Shown here: piece after piece, positions 42,996 to 51,643 of the stretch
How the letters are laid out: each line of letters starts with the position of its first letter
Numbering within the stretch: the stretch's first letter is position 1
Assembly (NCBI RefSeq): GCF_002022275.1
Contig: NZ_MSDF01000059.1
Span: 1-64,000 of the forward strand
DNA from: Pseudomonas fluorescens
GTDB lineage: Bacteria > Pseudomonadota > Gammaproteobacteria > Pseudomonadales > Pseudomonadaceae
DNA length: 64,000 bases
Direction: 5' to 3'
Program-made: the position numbers and the translations under genes
Notes under the pieces: model-generated
The model's input: the letters and a program-made list of their open reading frames with translations, nothing else
Told to the model about the DNA's origin: nothing
The model's database searches: none

Positions 42996-43919
42996 ATGAA
43001 CGCCAGCCTCTTGAGTCGACTGCTGTTGCTGATGCTGCTTCTTAGCCCCGCCGCATTTGCTGCGGATGACAGCGGCGCCGTGTACTTCACCAACGGGGTG
43101 CACAACACCGAAGGGTGCAACGCGCAAAACGGCAATTGCATCGCCACGCGCCTGCCCGGCGAACCGTCCGATCCGTTCTTCCCCGCGCAGTGGATCAGCA
43201 ACTGGACCATGTACCGGGTGATGACGAACTACGAGAAAAACCCGCCGCCTTACAGCAGCCCGCCGTCCACTTTGAAGCCGTCTGACTACACGGTGTCCAG
43301 GGGCACCAGTTACTACGACAGCACCTACATCCCGGCGGATGGCGACGGCTTCGGCGCGATGCTGGAGCACTACGAGAAATACTGCCTGCCGATCTTCCCG
43401 ATCAAGAACAACAACTACAGTTGCTCGTTTGTGTCCCTGGGCAACAAGGCCTACTTCCTGACCTACCCCGAGGACCGCCCGAAAGACATGCCGGCGTGCT
43501 GCATGTTCTCGCCGATGAACCACCCGCCGCGCCAGGATTTCGTTCAGCACCTGCCTTATAGCGTTGAGCGCAGCAAAAACCTCGGTGGCAGCGTGCAGGC
43601 CTATGCGCTGGACCTGCAATCACCGTCCGGGCCGATTCTGTTCGGCTACGCGTTCAACAAACAACAGACGGGCAAACCGCCCTACCGGCTGCCGCAGTCG
43701 TTCTTCTTTTCCGGTGACACCAGCGTGGCCAACGCGCCGATTGTCAGCCAGAACTACACGAACTTTCGCATCGCCAAACCCGACCCCGCCCAGACCTGGG
43801 CGCAAGTGGCCGCCATGTGCCCGACGAACCCGCCGCAATGCCAGTTGTTTGAGCCGCCAGCGTCCCAGAGCAATGGACGCAAGGCCCAGTGGAACCAGCT
43901 CATGCCGCGCAAACCCTGA
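42996..43919 (+). CDS. Secreted Cys-rich protein of unknown function
   Basis: A 307-residue protein with a signal peptide ending AAFAADD near residue 22. The mature part has about ten cysteines, including a CC pair in DMPACCMFSPMNHPPRQDF, and no haem motif. AAAGGAG precedes the ATG. It lies between the two haem-protein/partner pairs in the same direction. Family not recognised; the many cysteines and the export signal suggest a disulfide-stabilised periplasmic protein. Confidence 0.65.
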   Translation: MNASLLSRLLLLMLLLSPAAFAADDSGAVYFTNGVHNTEGCNAQNGNCIATRLPGEPSDPFFPAQWISNWTMYRVMTNYEKNPPPYSSPPSTLKPSDYTVSRGTSYYDSTYIPADGDGFGAMLEHYEKYCLPIFPIKNNNYSCSFVSLGNKAYFLTYPEDRPKDMPACCMFSPMNHPPRQDFVQHLPYSVERSKNLGGSVQAYALDLQSPSGPILFGYAFNKQQTGKPPYRLPQSFFFSGDTSVANAPIVSQNYTNFRIAKPDPAQTWAQVAAMCPTNPPQCQLFEPPASQSNGRKAQWNQLMPRKP

Positions 43920-43938
43920 CGGGTGAGGAAGGATCGCG

Positions 43939-45231
43939 ATGAAAAATCTACTCAGTTTTTGCCTGATGGCCCTCGGGCTGATCGGCCTGTCGGTGCAAGC
44001 GCGCGAAGAGCCGCAACCGGCCACTCTGGCCACCCAATTGAACTGCCAACCGCCCAGCAGCGCACCCGCCGCCAACGCCAGCCAGGACCAGTTCGATCAA
44101 TACAGCTGGCAAATGTTTATTGCCATGAACTGGCCCGCGCAGGACGGCCAGCGCGGCGCGCCCAATTGCAGCAAACAGCCGGGCGACTCCGGCTACACCG
44201 TGTGGCAAACCTACAAGACCGTCAGCGAAATCTTCCTGCCGGGGGCTGCCAACCCGGGGCCGTGGAACAGCCCGCTGAGGGCCAAAAGCCTGGGCATCAT
44301 TAACATTGCCGCGCTGAAGAACAGCACGCTGGTCAACTCCATCGACCAGGCGGTCGGCGGCTGGCTGATCGACCAGGCGGGCAACCCGACCTACTACGAT
44401 ATTTCAGCTAACCAGGCGTCCTACAACTACATCGTCGGCAACACGTTCTACAACGCGAATGTGGTGTCCAAAGCCAACAACATCAACTTCCCCAACGGCG
44501 TGATCGAAATCAAATCCAGCTGGCGCATCCTGACGCCGCGTGACAACGCCAGCCATTACCTGACCCAGTTTGCGCGCGTGGCGCGGTTCAACAGCCAGGG
44601 CCAGAAAATTGGTGTCAGCGAGGCCTATTTAGGCCTGGTGGGGCTGCATATCATCACCAAGGTCAACGGCTACCCGCAGTGGATCTGGTCGACCTTCGAG
44701 CAAATCGAAAACGTGCCGCCCAAGGCCAAGGTCAACGGCCAGTGGGTCGACCAACCGGTGCCGGGTACGGCGTATTCCTACTTCAACGCTGCGGCCCCCG
44801 CCGCCGCGCTGAACCAGTCGCCGTGCAACTGGCGAACCCAGGGCACACAACTGGTCTGCGTACCCAAACCTGGCACTACGTTCCAGACGCCAAACCCGTT
44901 GAACCGCGTAACGCCGATTGCTGACGTCACCAACTGGGTCAACAACAACTACCGCGCCAACCCCGGCCTGCAGCGCAGCGTGATGAAGTACTACCAGCTC
45001 GTCACCACCCAACGCCCGCTGATGCCGAACAACCCGAGCAACCCGCTGGGCCAGCCGACGCCCGCCCTGTCGGCCAACGTGACGATGGAAAGCTACATCC
45101 AGCCCAACAGCAGTTGCATGAACTGCCACTCCATGGCGACGCCGGTGAAGAGCCCGTTCAAGTCGGACTTCTCCTACCTGTTCAAATTCGCCAACCCGCC
45201 TCTCGCCCCTCACGCCACGGACAAGGAATAG
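43939..45231 (+). CDS. Secreted mono-haem c-type protein (pair 2)
   Basis: A 430-residue paralogue of 39428-40567. The signal peptide ends SVQA near residue 21. One haem c site, CMNCH, is at residues 393-397 (NSSCMNCHSMA), again close to the C-terminus. Shared blocks include YSWQMFIAMNWPAQDG, VGLHIITKVNGYPQWIWSTF and EQIENVP. A GGAAGG sequence precedes the ATG; 4 bp separate its stop from the next gene. Confidence 0.75.
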   Translation: MKNLLSFCLMALGLIGLSVQAREEPQPATLATQLNCQPPSSAPAANASQDQFDQYSWQMFIAMNWPAQDGQRGAPNCSKQPGDSGYTVWQTYKTVSEIFLPGAANPGPWNSPLRAKSLGIINIAALKNSTLVNSIDQAVGGWLIDQAGNPTYYDISANQASYNYIVGNTFYNANVVSKANNINFPNGVIEIKSSWRILTPRDNASHYLTQFARVARFNSQGQKIGVSEAYLGLVGLHIITKVNGYPQWIWSTFEQIENVPPKAKVNGQWVDQPVPGTAYSYFNAAAPAAALNQSPCNWRTQGTQLVCVPKPGTTFQTPNPLNRVTPIADVTNWVNNNYRANPGLQRSVMKYYQLVTTQRPLMPNNPSNPLGQPTPALSANVTMESYIQPNSSCMNCHSMATPVKSPFKSDFSYLFKFANPPLAPHATDKE

Positions 45232-45234
45232 ACC

Positions 45235-47043
45235 ATGAGCATCCTCAATGGACCACGACTGAATTTCTGGGGCGGCATTCGCACGGACGTGAGCTTGCCG
45301 AACAACTCGCCGACCATTCCTTTCAACGGCCAGAAGAATTGGCCGCTGTTTGACCTGACCACCTCGACTCTGGCGCCGGGCGCGCAGTCCTATACCGACG
45401 ACCAACTCAACAACATGATCAACGCGCCCGCCGGCAACTACTATACCGCCGGCGGCTGGAACCACTACGGGCAGCATGTGGTGGACATGCAGAACGCCTT
45501 GATCAGCTCGCAAGGCACCCCCGGCAACATCGGCACCACCGGTGACCTGATCGGCCAGCCGGTGTACCTGCTCGGCTCGGTCGACCCGGTGACCGGCCAG
45601 GGCCCGGTGTCCGGGCCGATGATGGTCGACCTCGACCCGACCTCCTCGGTGACCACGCAGATCTTTGTCGGCGGCCTGCAAATTGGCGACAACAACAATG
45701 TTCAGTTGCTGATTCGCAGCAATGCGGTGTGCAGCAGCTTTGACGTGACTGGCCGCGTACTTGACCCGCCGAAGATGGACGCACCGGGTTCGTTCCATGC
45801 CAGCGGCACGTTCCAGCTCACCTTCCCGTTGAGCAGCATCGTCAGCTGGAACAAGAACAGTGCTGGCTTGGCGTCGATCATCAACGCACCTGGCGCCACG
45901 GGGATTGTGTTGCGCTTTGTGATGTTCGAGATGTGCCCGCAGATGACCACACCGCAGTTGGATGCCGATTATGCGGCGGGAAAATACACACCCAACCCGA
46001 GCATCGGCCGGGTGATCGGCACGCTGGCCCCGGCCTTTGCCGGCGAGCCACTGAGCTGCCAGCCGGGCCGACAAATCGTCAACCTGACCACGGGCAACGC
46101 CGCCTATGCAGCGCTGGGTAACAACGGTTTGCTGAGCCTGGACATGGTGAACGTCATTCCCAAACAGACCTTCCGCACCGTGCGAGACGACATCACCAGC
46201 CCCATCGGGCCGAATGCCAATTACGGCCCGGTAACGATCGCGGCCGGCAGCACCGTGCTGACCACCCTGAACCCGACGGCCAGCCCTTTGGTCAATTACT
46301 ACGTGTACGGCGGCATCGTCGATGTGCCTTTAAGCACCAGCCAACAGCAAGTCGTGCGGACCACCGCACTGGCCATCACGGGCCCAACGCCGGTGGGCGG
46401 CAAGACGCTTAACGCCATCGAATCGACCTATCGGGTGTATGCCGATCAACGCAACGTGTACCTGGAGGATTACCCCAACGGCCTGACGATCAATGTGCAG
46501 GTCCGCTACTTGGGTGGCCCGGTTCCCAATGCCACGAAAATCAGCGTGGCGGCCAGCGCACCGGGGACTTACGAGGGCAAGCCATACACTGACTTTCTCA
46601 ACTTTCCGACGTCAATGACGCTGAACGCGGGCCAACAGACGCTGAGCTTTCCCGTCACGCTGAAAGCCGGCAGCGCCGCTCAGGCGGGCTTTGTCTCGCT
46701 GACCTGCACGGCCAACGGCGTGGACAACGGCGCGTTTTTCACCAACTTCCGCAAATATGCACAGACCGACTTCGGCATCGCCAAGGGCAGCATCATCACT
46801 TGGCAACAGGTGTACCCCAACGTCCTGCGTTTTCACTACCTGGCCTTCCCGGCCATGTCGCGCTACGTGCCGCTGAACCAGCCCGATGCAATCATGGCCG
46901 CGAAAAACGCCATCCTCGCGCGCACCGCAGACGCCTACAAAGGCACCACGCTGTTCATGCCGGTGGTGCGCTCGATGTCACCTGCGCAGCGTGCATTGCT
47001 GCGGGCCTACCTCACCGGCAGCCCATGGCAGCCGCCGCAATAG
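45235..47043 (+). CDS. Large protein of unknown function, partner 2
   Basis: A 602-residue paralogue of the protein at 40578-42938, shorter by about 180 residues. It begins MSILNGPRLNFWGGIR, without a signal peptide; the C-terminal part RFHYLAFPAMSRYVPLNQ and TLFMPVVRSMSPAQRALLRA mirrors the first copy. Beta-rich with a likely Ig-like stretch at about 415-500 (LTINVQVRYLGG, SFPVTLKAGSAAQAGFV). Coupled to the preceding haem protein gene. Function unknown. Confidence 0.7.
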   Translation: MSILNGPRLNFWGGIRTDVSLPNNSPTIPFNGQKNWPLFDLTTSTLAPGAQSYTDDQLNNMINAPAGNYYTAGGWNHYGQHVVDMQNALISSQGTPGNIGTTGDLIGQPVYLLGSVDPVTGQGPVSGPMMVDLDPTSSVTTQIFVGGLQIGDNNNVQLLIRSNAVCSSFDVTGRVLDPPKMDAPGSFHASGTFQLTFPLSSIVSWNKNSAGLASIINAPGATGIVLRFVMFEMCPQMTTPQLDADYAAGKYTPNPSIGRVIGTLAPAFAGEPLSCQPGRQIVNLTTGNAAYAALGNNGLLSLDMVNVIPKQTFRTVRDDITSPIGPNANYGPVTIAAGSTVLTTLNPTASPLVNYYVYGGIVDVPLSTSQQQVVRTTALAITGPTPVGGKTLNAIESTYRVYADQRNVYLEDYPNGLTINVQVRYLGGPVPNATKISVAASAPGTYEGKPYTDFLNFPTSMTLNAGQQTLSFPVTLKAGSAAQAGFVSLTCTANGVDNGAFFTNFRKYAQTDFGIAKGSIITWQQVYPNVLRFHYLAFPAMSRYVPLNQPDAIMAAKNAILARTADAYKGTTLFMPVVRSMSPAQRALLRAYLTGSPWQPPQ

Positions 47044-47055
47044 GAGCCAAACCCC

Positions 47056-48105
47056 ATGACCTTGCATATTCCTGCGCAGCCCATTGAAAACCTGCGCCCG
47101 AGTACCTTGATTGCCGAAGGCCTGCTCAACCCGCGCGGCCTGTGCCTGCAAGACGATGGCAGCCTGTTGCTGGCGGAGGCCGGCTCGGGGTTGCCGGACC
47201 AGCCGTTCAGTGGCCGCATCAGCCGATTGATTTCCGACCCGGAGCGGCCCGGCGCTTACCTGCCCAGCGAAACCGTTGCCAGAGGTTTTCGCGCAATGAA
47301 CATGCAGGCGCGCATGTTGCGCGATGAAATCATGGGGGTGTCGGACATTGCCTGCGGTGACGGGGTTTGCCTCGTCAGCCAGACCGATTATGTCGGTGGC
47401 TCCAAATTGCTCAATCTGCAATACAGCCCGCCGGAGCCGGTTTTTCACAGTCGCGGCAACCTGAACGCACTCTGCTTCCACCCGACGCGGCACAGTTGGC
47501 TGGCGGTCAAACCCGACACCAACCAGTTGGTGGAATTTCGCGGCGGTGAAGAGGAATGCGTGCTCGCGCAGCTCCCCGAACTGGACCAGGATCAAGAAGC
47601 CGTGCCTGTCACCCTGGTGTACGAACCCGAGACCGACGCGGTGCTGATCAGCCTGTTTTCCGGGGAGCTGCACGCTGACCCGGCGCGCAAGGGCATCGAC
47701 TTTGCCGACTTTGCCGGTCAGGTGATCCGCGTTCACCCGGCCACTGCGCAGATCGAGGTGGTTATCCGCGGCCTGCAATTGCCCACCGGACTGGCGCTGT
47801 GCCCCGACGGCAACCTGCTGGTGCTGGAGCTGTGCAGCCACCTGCAGCAACCCCTGGCAGCGGACTGGAATGGCGAGCCGCTGCATGGCGGCTTCACCCG
47901 GTTCAGCGGGCGCCTGTTGCGTTGCAACCTGCACAGTGGACGGGTCGAAATACTCGCGCGCGGGCTGGATACGCCGTCCAACCTGTGCCTGGTGCCGGGG
48001 GCCGTAGTGGTGAGTGAGGGCATGGGGTTGACGGGGCGGCAGGTGCCCGCGCCCGACAACAAAGTGGTGCCGTTGAGTGGCAGATTGCGGCGGGTGGAAC
48101 TGTAA
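47056..48105 (+). CDS. ScyD/ScyE-like beta-propeller protein
   Basis: A 349-residue NHL/SMP-30-like beta-propeller. The N-terminal blade STLIAEGLLNPRGLCLQDDG followed by SLLLAEAG and the later blades VVIRGLQLPTGLALCPDGNL and ARGLDTPSNLCLVPGAV are close to the 'GLxxPRGLxxxxDGxLYVAEAG' repeats of the ScyD/ScyE family, which accompanies scytonemin and ebo genes in cyanobacteria. No signal peptide is evident, unlike the cyanobacterial members. AGGAG precedes the ATG. Last gene of the cluster. Confidence 0.72.
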   Translation: MTLHIPAQPIENLRPSTLIAEGLLNPRGLCLQDDGSLLLAEAGSGLPDQPFSGRISRLISDPERPGAYLPSETVARGFRAMNMQARMLRDEIMGVSDIACGDGVCLVSQTDYVGGSKLLNLQYSPPEPVFHSRGNLNALCFHPTRHSWLAVKPDTNQLVEFRGGEEECVLAQLPELDQDQEAVPVTLVYEPETDAVLISLFSGELHADPARKGIDFADFAGQVIRVHPATAQIEVVIRGLQLPTGLALCPDGNLLVLELCSHLQQPLAADWNGEPLHGGFTRFSGRLLRCNLHSGRVEILARGLDTPSNLCLVPGAVVVSEGMGLTGRQVPAPDNKVVPLSGRLRRVEL

Positions 48106-48117
48106 AGTCGGCTGGAT

Positions 48118-48423
48118 TCAGGCCGACAACACCGCAGCGTCCAGCAGCAAAACGCTCGCCGGCCCGGTGCGGAAAGACGGGTTGTGCCTGGCCGCTTCCA
48201 CCATATGCGCCGCCACGTGATGGGCATCCAGGGCCGCTTTGGATGCCCACTTTTCGATCAGTACAAAGCTGTCCGGGTTGCCAACCACCGGATGCAAATC
48301 GTATTGCAGGCAGCCGTCTTCGGCTCGAACCTGAGGCGCCAGCCTCCCAAACGCCGCCAGCTGTTGCGGCCCTTTGCCGGGCTGGGTAGTGATAATGACG
48401 ACAAGCCGAACTTCATCTGACAT
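48118..48423 (-). CDS. Putative quinol monooxygenase / ABM-domain protein
   Basis: A 101-residue dimeric alpha/beta-barrel (antibiotic biosynthesis monooxygenase) protein: VRLVVIITTQPGKGPQQLAA, EDGCLQYDLHPVVGNPDSFV, LIEKWASKAALDAH. Such small cofactor-free enzymes (YgiN-like) oxidise quinols or protect against quinone redox cycling. It is convergent with the propeller gene and need not belong to the ebo cluster. Confidence 0.85.
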   Translation of the reverse strand: MSDEVRLVVIITTQPGKGPQQLAAFGRLAPQVRAEDGCLQYDLHPVVGNPDSFVLIEKWASKAALDAHHVAAHMVEAARHNPSFRTGPASVLLLDAAVLSA

Positions 48424-48519
48424 GAAAACCCCGTTGCACAGAATGGATGAGAGGAAAGCACACTACGTCAGCGCCTGGCCCCGATGCAAAAAACATTGTG
48501 GGCACATTAATTTCACGTG

Positions 48520-48603
48520 GTTTTCACAGTTGGGCGCCTAGTCTGAACTCAGCTCCTAAGTGAACACCTTTTAAGCCCGCGCCCCCATCGTGGGCTTTTC
48601 TTT
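48520..48603 (+). ncRNA. Possible small RNA ending in an intrinsic terminator
   Basis: A stem AAGCCC (48573-48578)/GGGCTT (48592-48597) followed by TTCTTTG ends a stretch with no gene on the plus strand; the nearest upstream plus-strand gene ends 470 bp earlier with an antisense gene between. The 5' end is a guess and no strong promoter was seen. It could instead be the terminator of the ebo cluster transcript. Confidence 0.3.
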
Positions 48604-48812
48604 GTCTGTGGTTTGGCTGTCCACTCTGTGCTCCCCCCAAGCGCTTTTGCGCAAGAGATCTTTTGGAAAGGTTTCAGGGGGGGTAACCAATCAAACGTTC
48701 AAAACGCGGGAACGAGAGTGAACGTTGAGTGCCAGACAGGCCACGCGCAGGAAGGTAAATCGAGCCCATGAAAAACCCGACGCGGCGGCCGGGTCAGTTG
48801 AGAGGCAATCCA
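48604..48812. other. Non-coding gap
   Basis: No gene supported here. A 13-bp word GAGTGCCAGACAG occurs at 48728 and again near 49076; nothing else stands out. Confidence 0.3.
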
Positions 48813-49010
48813 TCAGTTATCGGGATGCTCGCTGGCCACCGAATCGGCAGCGTCCACGTCCGACATATCTTCTTCAAGAGGCGCCTCGTCGTCCGGCGGC
48901 AAAGGGGCGGCGTCCTCGTCACGCTTCGGATCGTGCCCTGTCTCGTTGTCTGTGCCGCGGGTTACGGCCTGCTGTGAAATATTGCCTGGGGCATTTTCAT
49001 TGATTTCCAT
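48813..49010 (-). CDS. Small acidic protein of unknown function
   Basis: A 65-residue, very acidic protein (MEINENAPGNISQQAVTRGT, later LPPDDEAPLEEDMSDVD) with low complexity, probably disordered. GGAG lies 8 nt before the ATG at 49010. The codon use looks normal. A plus-strand frame covering the same DNA lacks a ribosome binding site. Confidence 0.6.
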   Translation of the reverse strand: MEINENAPGNISQQAVTRGTDNETGHDPKRDEDAAPLPPDDEAPLEEDMSDVDAADSVASEHPDN

Positions 49011-49105
49011 GCTGGCACTCCGTTCTTTCGCTCGGGTTATCCGCGCTTAAACATGTGAGGCAGCGGATGGCAGCGAGTGCCAGACAGTGGACGAACGGTG
49101 AGCAC

Positions 49106-49136
49106 AAACAAGCCCGGCACACTGCCAGGCTTGTTT
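49106..49136. terminator. Bidirectional hairpin, probable terminator
   Basis: Perfect 9-bp stem AAACAAGCC/GGCTTGTTT with a 13-nt loop, in the gap between the lipoprotein gene and the small acidic protein gene. The T-rich end on each strand is short. Confidence 0.45.
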
Positions 49137-49273
49137 GGCGCTTTGCGACCTCACTGTGAAGCCGCCTGCGCTTTCTCGATTCTGCCTTATGGCGAAGCGA
49201 GCCTTTCACCAAAGATGGAAGTCCTGTTTAAAGCTTCCCTGACTGGCAAAAGACGCAGCCTGACGTGGAATCA

Positions 49274-49771
49274 TTATTTGGCTTGGCGAAGCACCAGCTC
49301 CGACAGACGGGTCTTAACCCGGAAGCAGAACTCACGAATTTGAAATTGATAAGCGGGCATGACCATGTAGTTTAAATCAGGACCCAATGAGTCTTTGATT
49401 TCCATGTATTTAGCAGTCTTGGCAGCAATGCCCTGGTATTCCGCCTCATATTTGTTGTAAGACACTTTGTTGTAAACCTTTAAAACATCCAGCTCTTTAC
49501 GGCACTGCTCAGCGCGATTCTGATTCAAGTTTGTTTCTGATTCTGACTGAGCGGCATCTGACGAGGCAGGGTTCGAGGCATCAGCATGGGCGTTCGCAGG
49601 TGCAGCCTCATAACGCACAGTCCAGTTTTCGGGTGTCGGATGAGCGGCTTCAGGGGGGGCTTCCTGGACGACGGCAGGAGGTGGAGCCACGTTAGGTTTT
49701 TCTGGAGTTTTCGTAGCGCATCCCGAAAGGGCCAGTCCTACCACTACAACGATGCCACACATTTTATCCAT
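49274..49771 (-). CDS. Putative lipoprotein
   Basis: A 165-residue protein with a lipoprotein signal peptide, MDKMCGIVVVVGLALSGC, where the lipobox is LSGC. A Pro/Ala-rich linker follows and then a helical C-terminal domain (CRKELDVLKVYNKVSYNKYE; YQFQIREFCFRVKTRLSELV). Start at the ATG at 49771; the frame continues to a TTG four codons upstream. The base composition is lower in GC than its neighbours, which suggests transfer. Family not recognised. Confidence 0.65.
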   Translation of the reverse strand: MDKMCGIVVVVGLALSGCATKTPEKPNVAPPPAVVQEAPPEAAHPTPENWTVRYEAAPANAHADASNPASSDAAQSESETNLNQNRAEQCRKELDVLKVYNKVSYNKYEAEYQGIAAKTAKYMEIKDSLGPDLNYMVMPAYQFQIREFCFRVKTRLSELVLRQAK

Positions 49772-49935
49772 CGGTTCCACCAAGAGGTCGTTACGGTTGG
49801 CTGAGTCGTTAGGTTCTGGGTAAAAAGCAATAACTCACTCAATGTTCGAGTGTAAATTTTCTACCAGCCTCAAGGTGCTCAGTCGCTCTTCCTTGAGTAC
49901 GCAGATGGGCAATAGTAGTAAAAAAACAAAAAGAT

Positions 49936-49953
49936 GACGAGGAAAAGCTCGTC
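49936..49953 (-). terminator. Intrinsic terminator
   Basis: On the minus strand GACGAG-CTTTTC-CTCGTC is followed by ATCTTTTTGTTTTTTT. It would stop leftward transcription from the DUF1993 gene. Confidence 0.75.
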
Positions 49954-50050
49954 AGAAAAGACACAAATTTAATTGGATAATGATTGCGGGACCACGCTGC
50001 GCATGCACCCTGATGGTCTCGCGTGCGAATCGCACAGCATTACCGGATGC

Positions 50051-50080
50051 CAGAAATACGAAAGCCCCGCTTTCGCGAGG
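50051..50080. repeat. 30-bp direct repeat, copy A
   Basis: CAGAAATACGAAAGCCCCGC followed by TTTCGCGAGG; 28 of 30 bases equal copy B at 51709-51738 next to tRNA-Ser. Confidence 0.8.
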
Positions 50081-50223
50081 TGATATAGCTCGGCCTTCTG
50101 TCGTGATAGCAGGGTGGCCACCTTGTCCCGAGCCTGAGCGGATTTTGTCGCGAGTAGACGGGCAACACTCGGGGGGATTCGAGCTATATCCGGTGTGGAT
50201 TCAGCGGGTTTAAGACAGCGAGA

Positions 50224-50742
50224 TTACTTTCGCAGATAAGCAAACATGTGCTGTACATAATCGGCTTTCCCGAGAGGTACACCGTTATTGCGCAAGATGT
50301 TGTAAGCCGTAACCAGGTGGAAGTAAAACTGTGGAGTAGCCCAGTTCACGGCGTATTCGCTGCCGGTCATATCGAACGCCATGCCATTTGGTAATTCGAT
50401 AGCGATTTCGCGCTCCGCCCCTTCCTCTATCTGAGCGCGGTCCGCTGATTCAAGAACTACCAAAGTGCGTTCGATTAGCTCCTTCGCTGCCGCCATATTT
50501 TCCGGAGGGGCGAGCGAACTAACCGGCCGTAGTGTAAGTCGCTGCACCGCCTCCTGAGCTTGAGTGCAGGCGTACTGAATTTGTCGGGCCAGATCGTGCA
50601 TATCAGGTGCTAGTCGAGCGCCAAGCAGAATTTGCGGGTCATAACCGCGTTCCAGAGCTGCGGTCTCACCCTTAGACAAAAGAGCCGATAACGATCGCAG
50701 CATTTGCGCGAAACACGGGATGGTAACTGAGTAAACCGACAT
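50224..50742 (-). CDS. DUF1993 family protein
   Basis: A 172-residue DinB-like four-helix protein of the DUF1993 family: MLRSLSALLSKGETAALERG, LLGARLAPDMHDLARQIQYA, and the hallmark PQFYFHLVTAYNILRNNGVP followed by LGKADY. Molecular function unknown. It is the only intact recognisable gene inside the direct-repeat-flanked patch beside tRNA-Ser. The start is the ATG at 50742. Confidence 0.88.
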   Translation of the reverse strand: MSVYSVTIPCFAQMLRSLSALLSKGETAALERGYDPQILLGARLAPDMHDLARQIQYACTQAQEAVQRLTLRPVSSLAPPENMAAAKELIERTLVVLESADRAQIEEGAEREIAIELPNGMAFDMTGSEYAVNWATPQFYFHLVTAYNILRNNGVPLGKADYVQHMFAYLRK

Positions 50743-50962
50743 ATCTTTTCCCTAAGTAGTCATTCATAGCGGGCAGAAAGGATCAGCCTTTCTCCCGAAT
50801 ACCGCCTTGAATCCTAGCAGACTGTTGACCTTCCTCTGCGAACATTCCCGCAACCCCTTCCCCGTCTTTATTACGTCAGCACTCCTCCCCCGCGCCCATC
50901 GGCAACCAGCGGGAGGAATGAGTGTTTACGAATACAGGTGAACCAAATCCACGGAGCAAATT

Positions 50963-51637
50963 ATGAGTAAAGAAATCACGTTCAACGCTGAGGGCTTCCA
51001 TTGCGGCCCTGCTGGCCGAAATGCAGTAGAGATCACGGCTTATGTCGAGCCTGCTTCGGTCATCGCCTGCTTCGATATTGAAGAAATCACCGAAGACAAA
51101 ACGGCTGACTCGCTTCTCATGCATATCGGTATTGAGCAAGTGCGCAAATGGCTTGAAGCTAACGAGTATTTGACCGGCCAGCGTCCAGCGGGCGTGATCA
51201 TTATGCGCAGCGATGATACAGAGGGAGATTACTTCCTGGTCACGCAGGGCAAGACCGGTCTAAAGCTGCGGATCTTTATGCGCACAGAGGCGGTGGAAAA
51301 CAGTCTTGGGCGGTTAATTGGGGAAATTACAGAGAGGAATGCGCACCACTCTTCGAAATACCTGCTGATCAACAAGCACGGCAAGTGGATGACGAAGGGG
51401 ATGTTGCGCTTGCGCTGGGATAAAGCGCGGGAGAAGGCGCAGCAGAAAGCAATTGACCAGGGCGACCCTTTGCTCGCGGCGAAGATAGGCGGGTTTCAGT
51501 TTCGTGACATCCGGCCTAAAGCGGCCTCGGAAATCCTCGACATCGGTGATGCAAGCCTCCTGCTCGGGCACAGCAAACAGGAGATCACGAAGAGGGTCTA
51601 CAGGAGGATCGGCGCGACCGCCAAGCCATCCAAATAG
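50963..51637 (+). pseudogene. Chimeric ORF: unknown N-terminal piece fused to a truncated tyrosine integrase
   Basis: A 224-residue open frame with GGAG before the ATG. Residues 1-67 (MSKEITFNAEGFHCGPAGRN, later EQVRKWLEAN) look like the start of an unrelated small phage-type protein. From about residue 68 it is the catalytic end of a phage integrase: QGKTGLKLRI, FQFRDIRPKAASEI with the RxxR arginine, LLGHSKQEIT with the catalytic His, and the tyrosine in KRVYRRIG. The N-terminal core-binding domain and the first catalytic arginine region are missing. It points towards tRNA-Ser and is almost certainly inactive as a recombinase, the residue of a deletion in a former integrated element. Confidence 0.75.
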
Positions 51638-51643
51638 GAAAAA

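Larger units (their letters stand above)
49772..50223. other. Non-coding accessory stretch
   Basis: AT-rich DNA of 450 bp with a minus-strand terminator at 49936-49953 and one copy of a 30-bp direct repeat (50051-50080). No gene is supported; plus-strand frames here lack ribosome binding sites. Confidence 0.4.

Noticed and set aside
48718..49003. Plus-strand frame of about 90 codons
   Set aside because: No ribosome binding site, and it is antisense to the better supported small acidic protein gene.
50081..50130. Copy of the tRNA-Ser 3' end beside direct repeat A
   Set aside because: The bases next to copy A do not match the tRNA 3' half, so a classical attL/attR pair cannot be shown.
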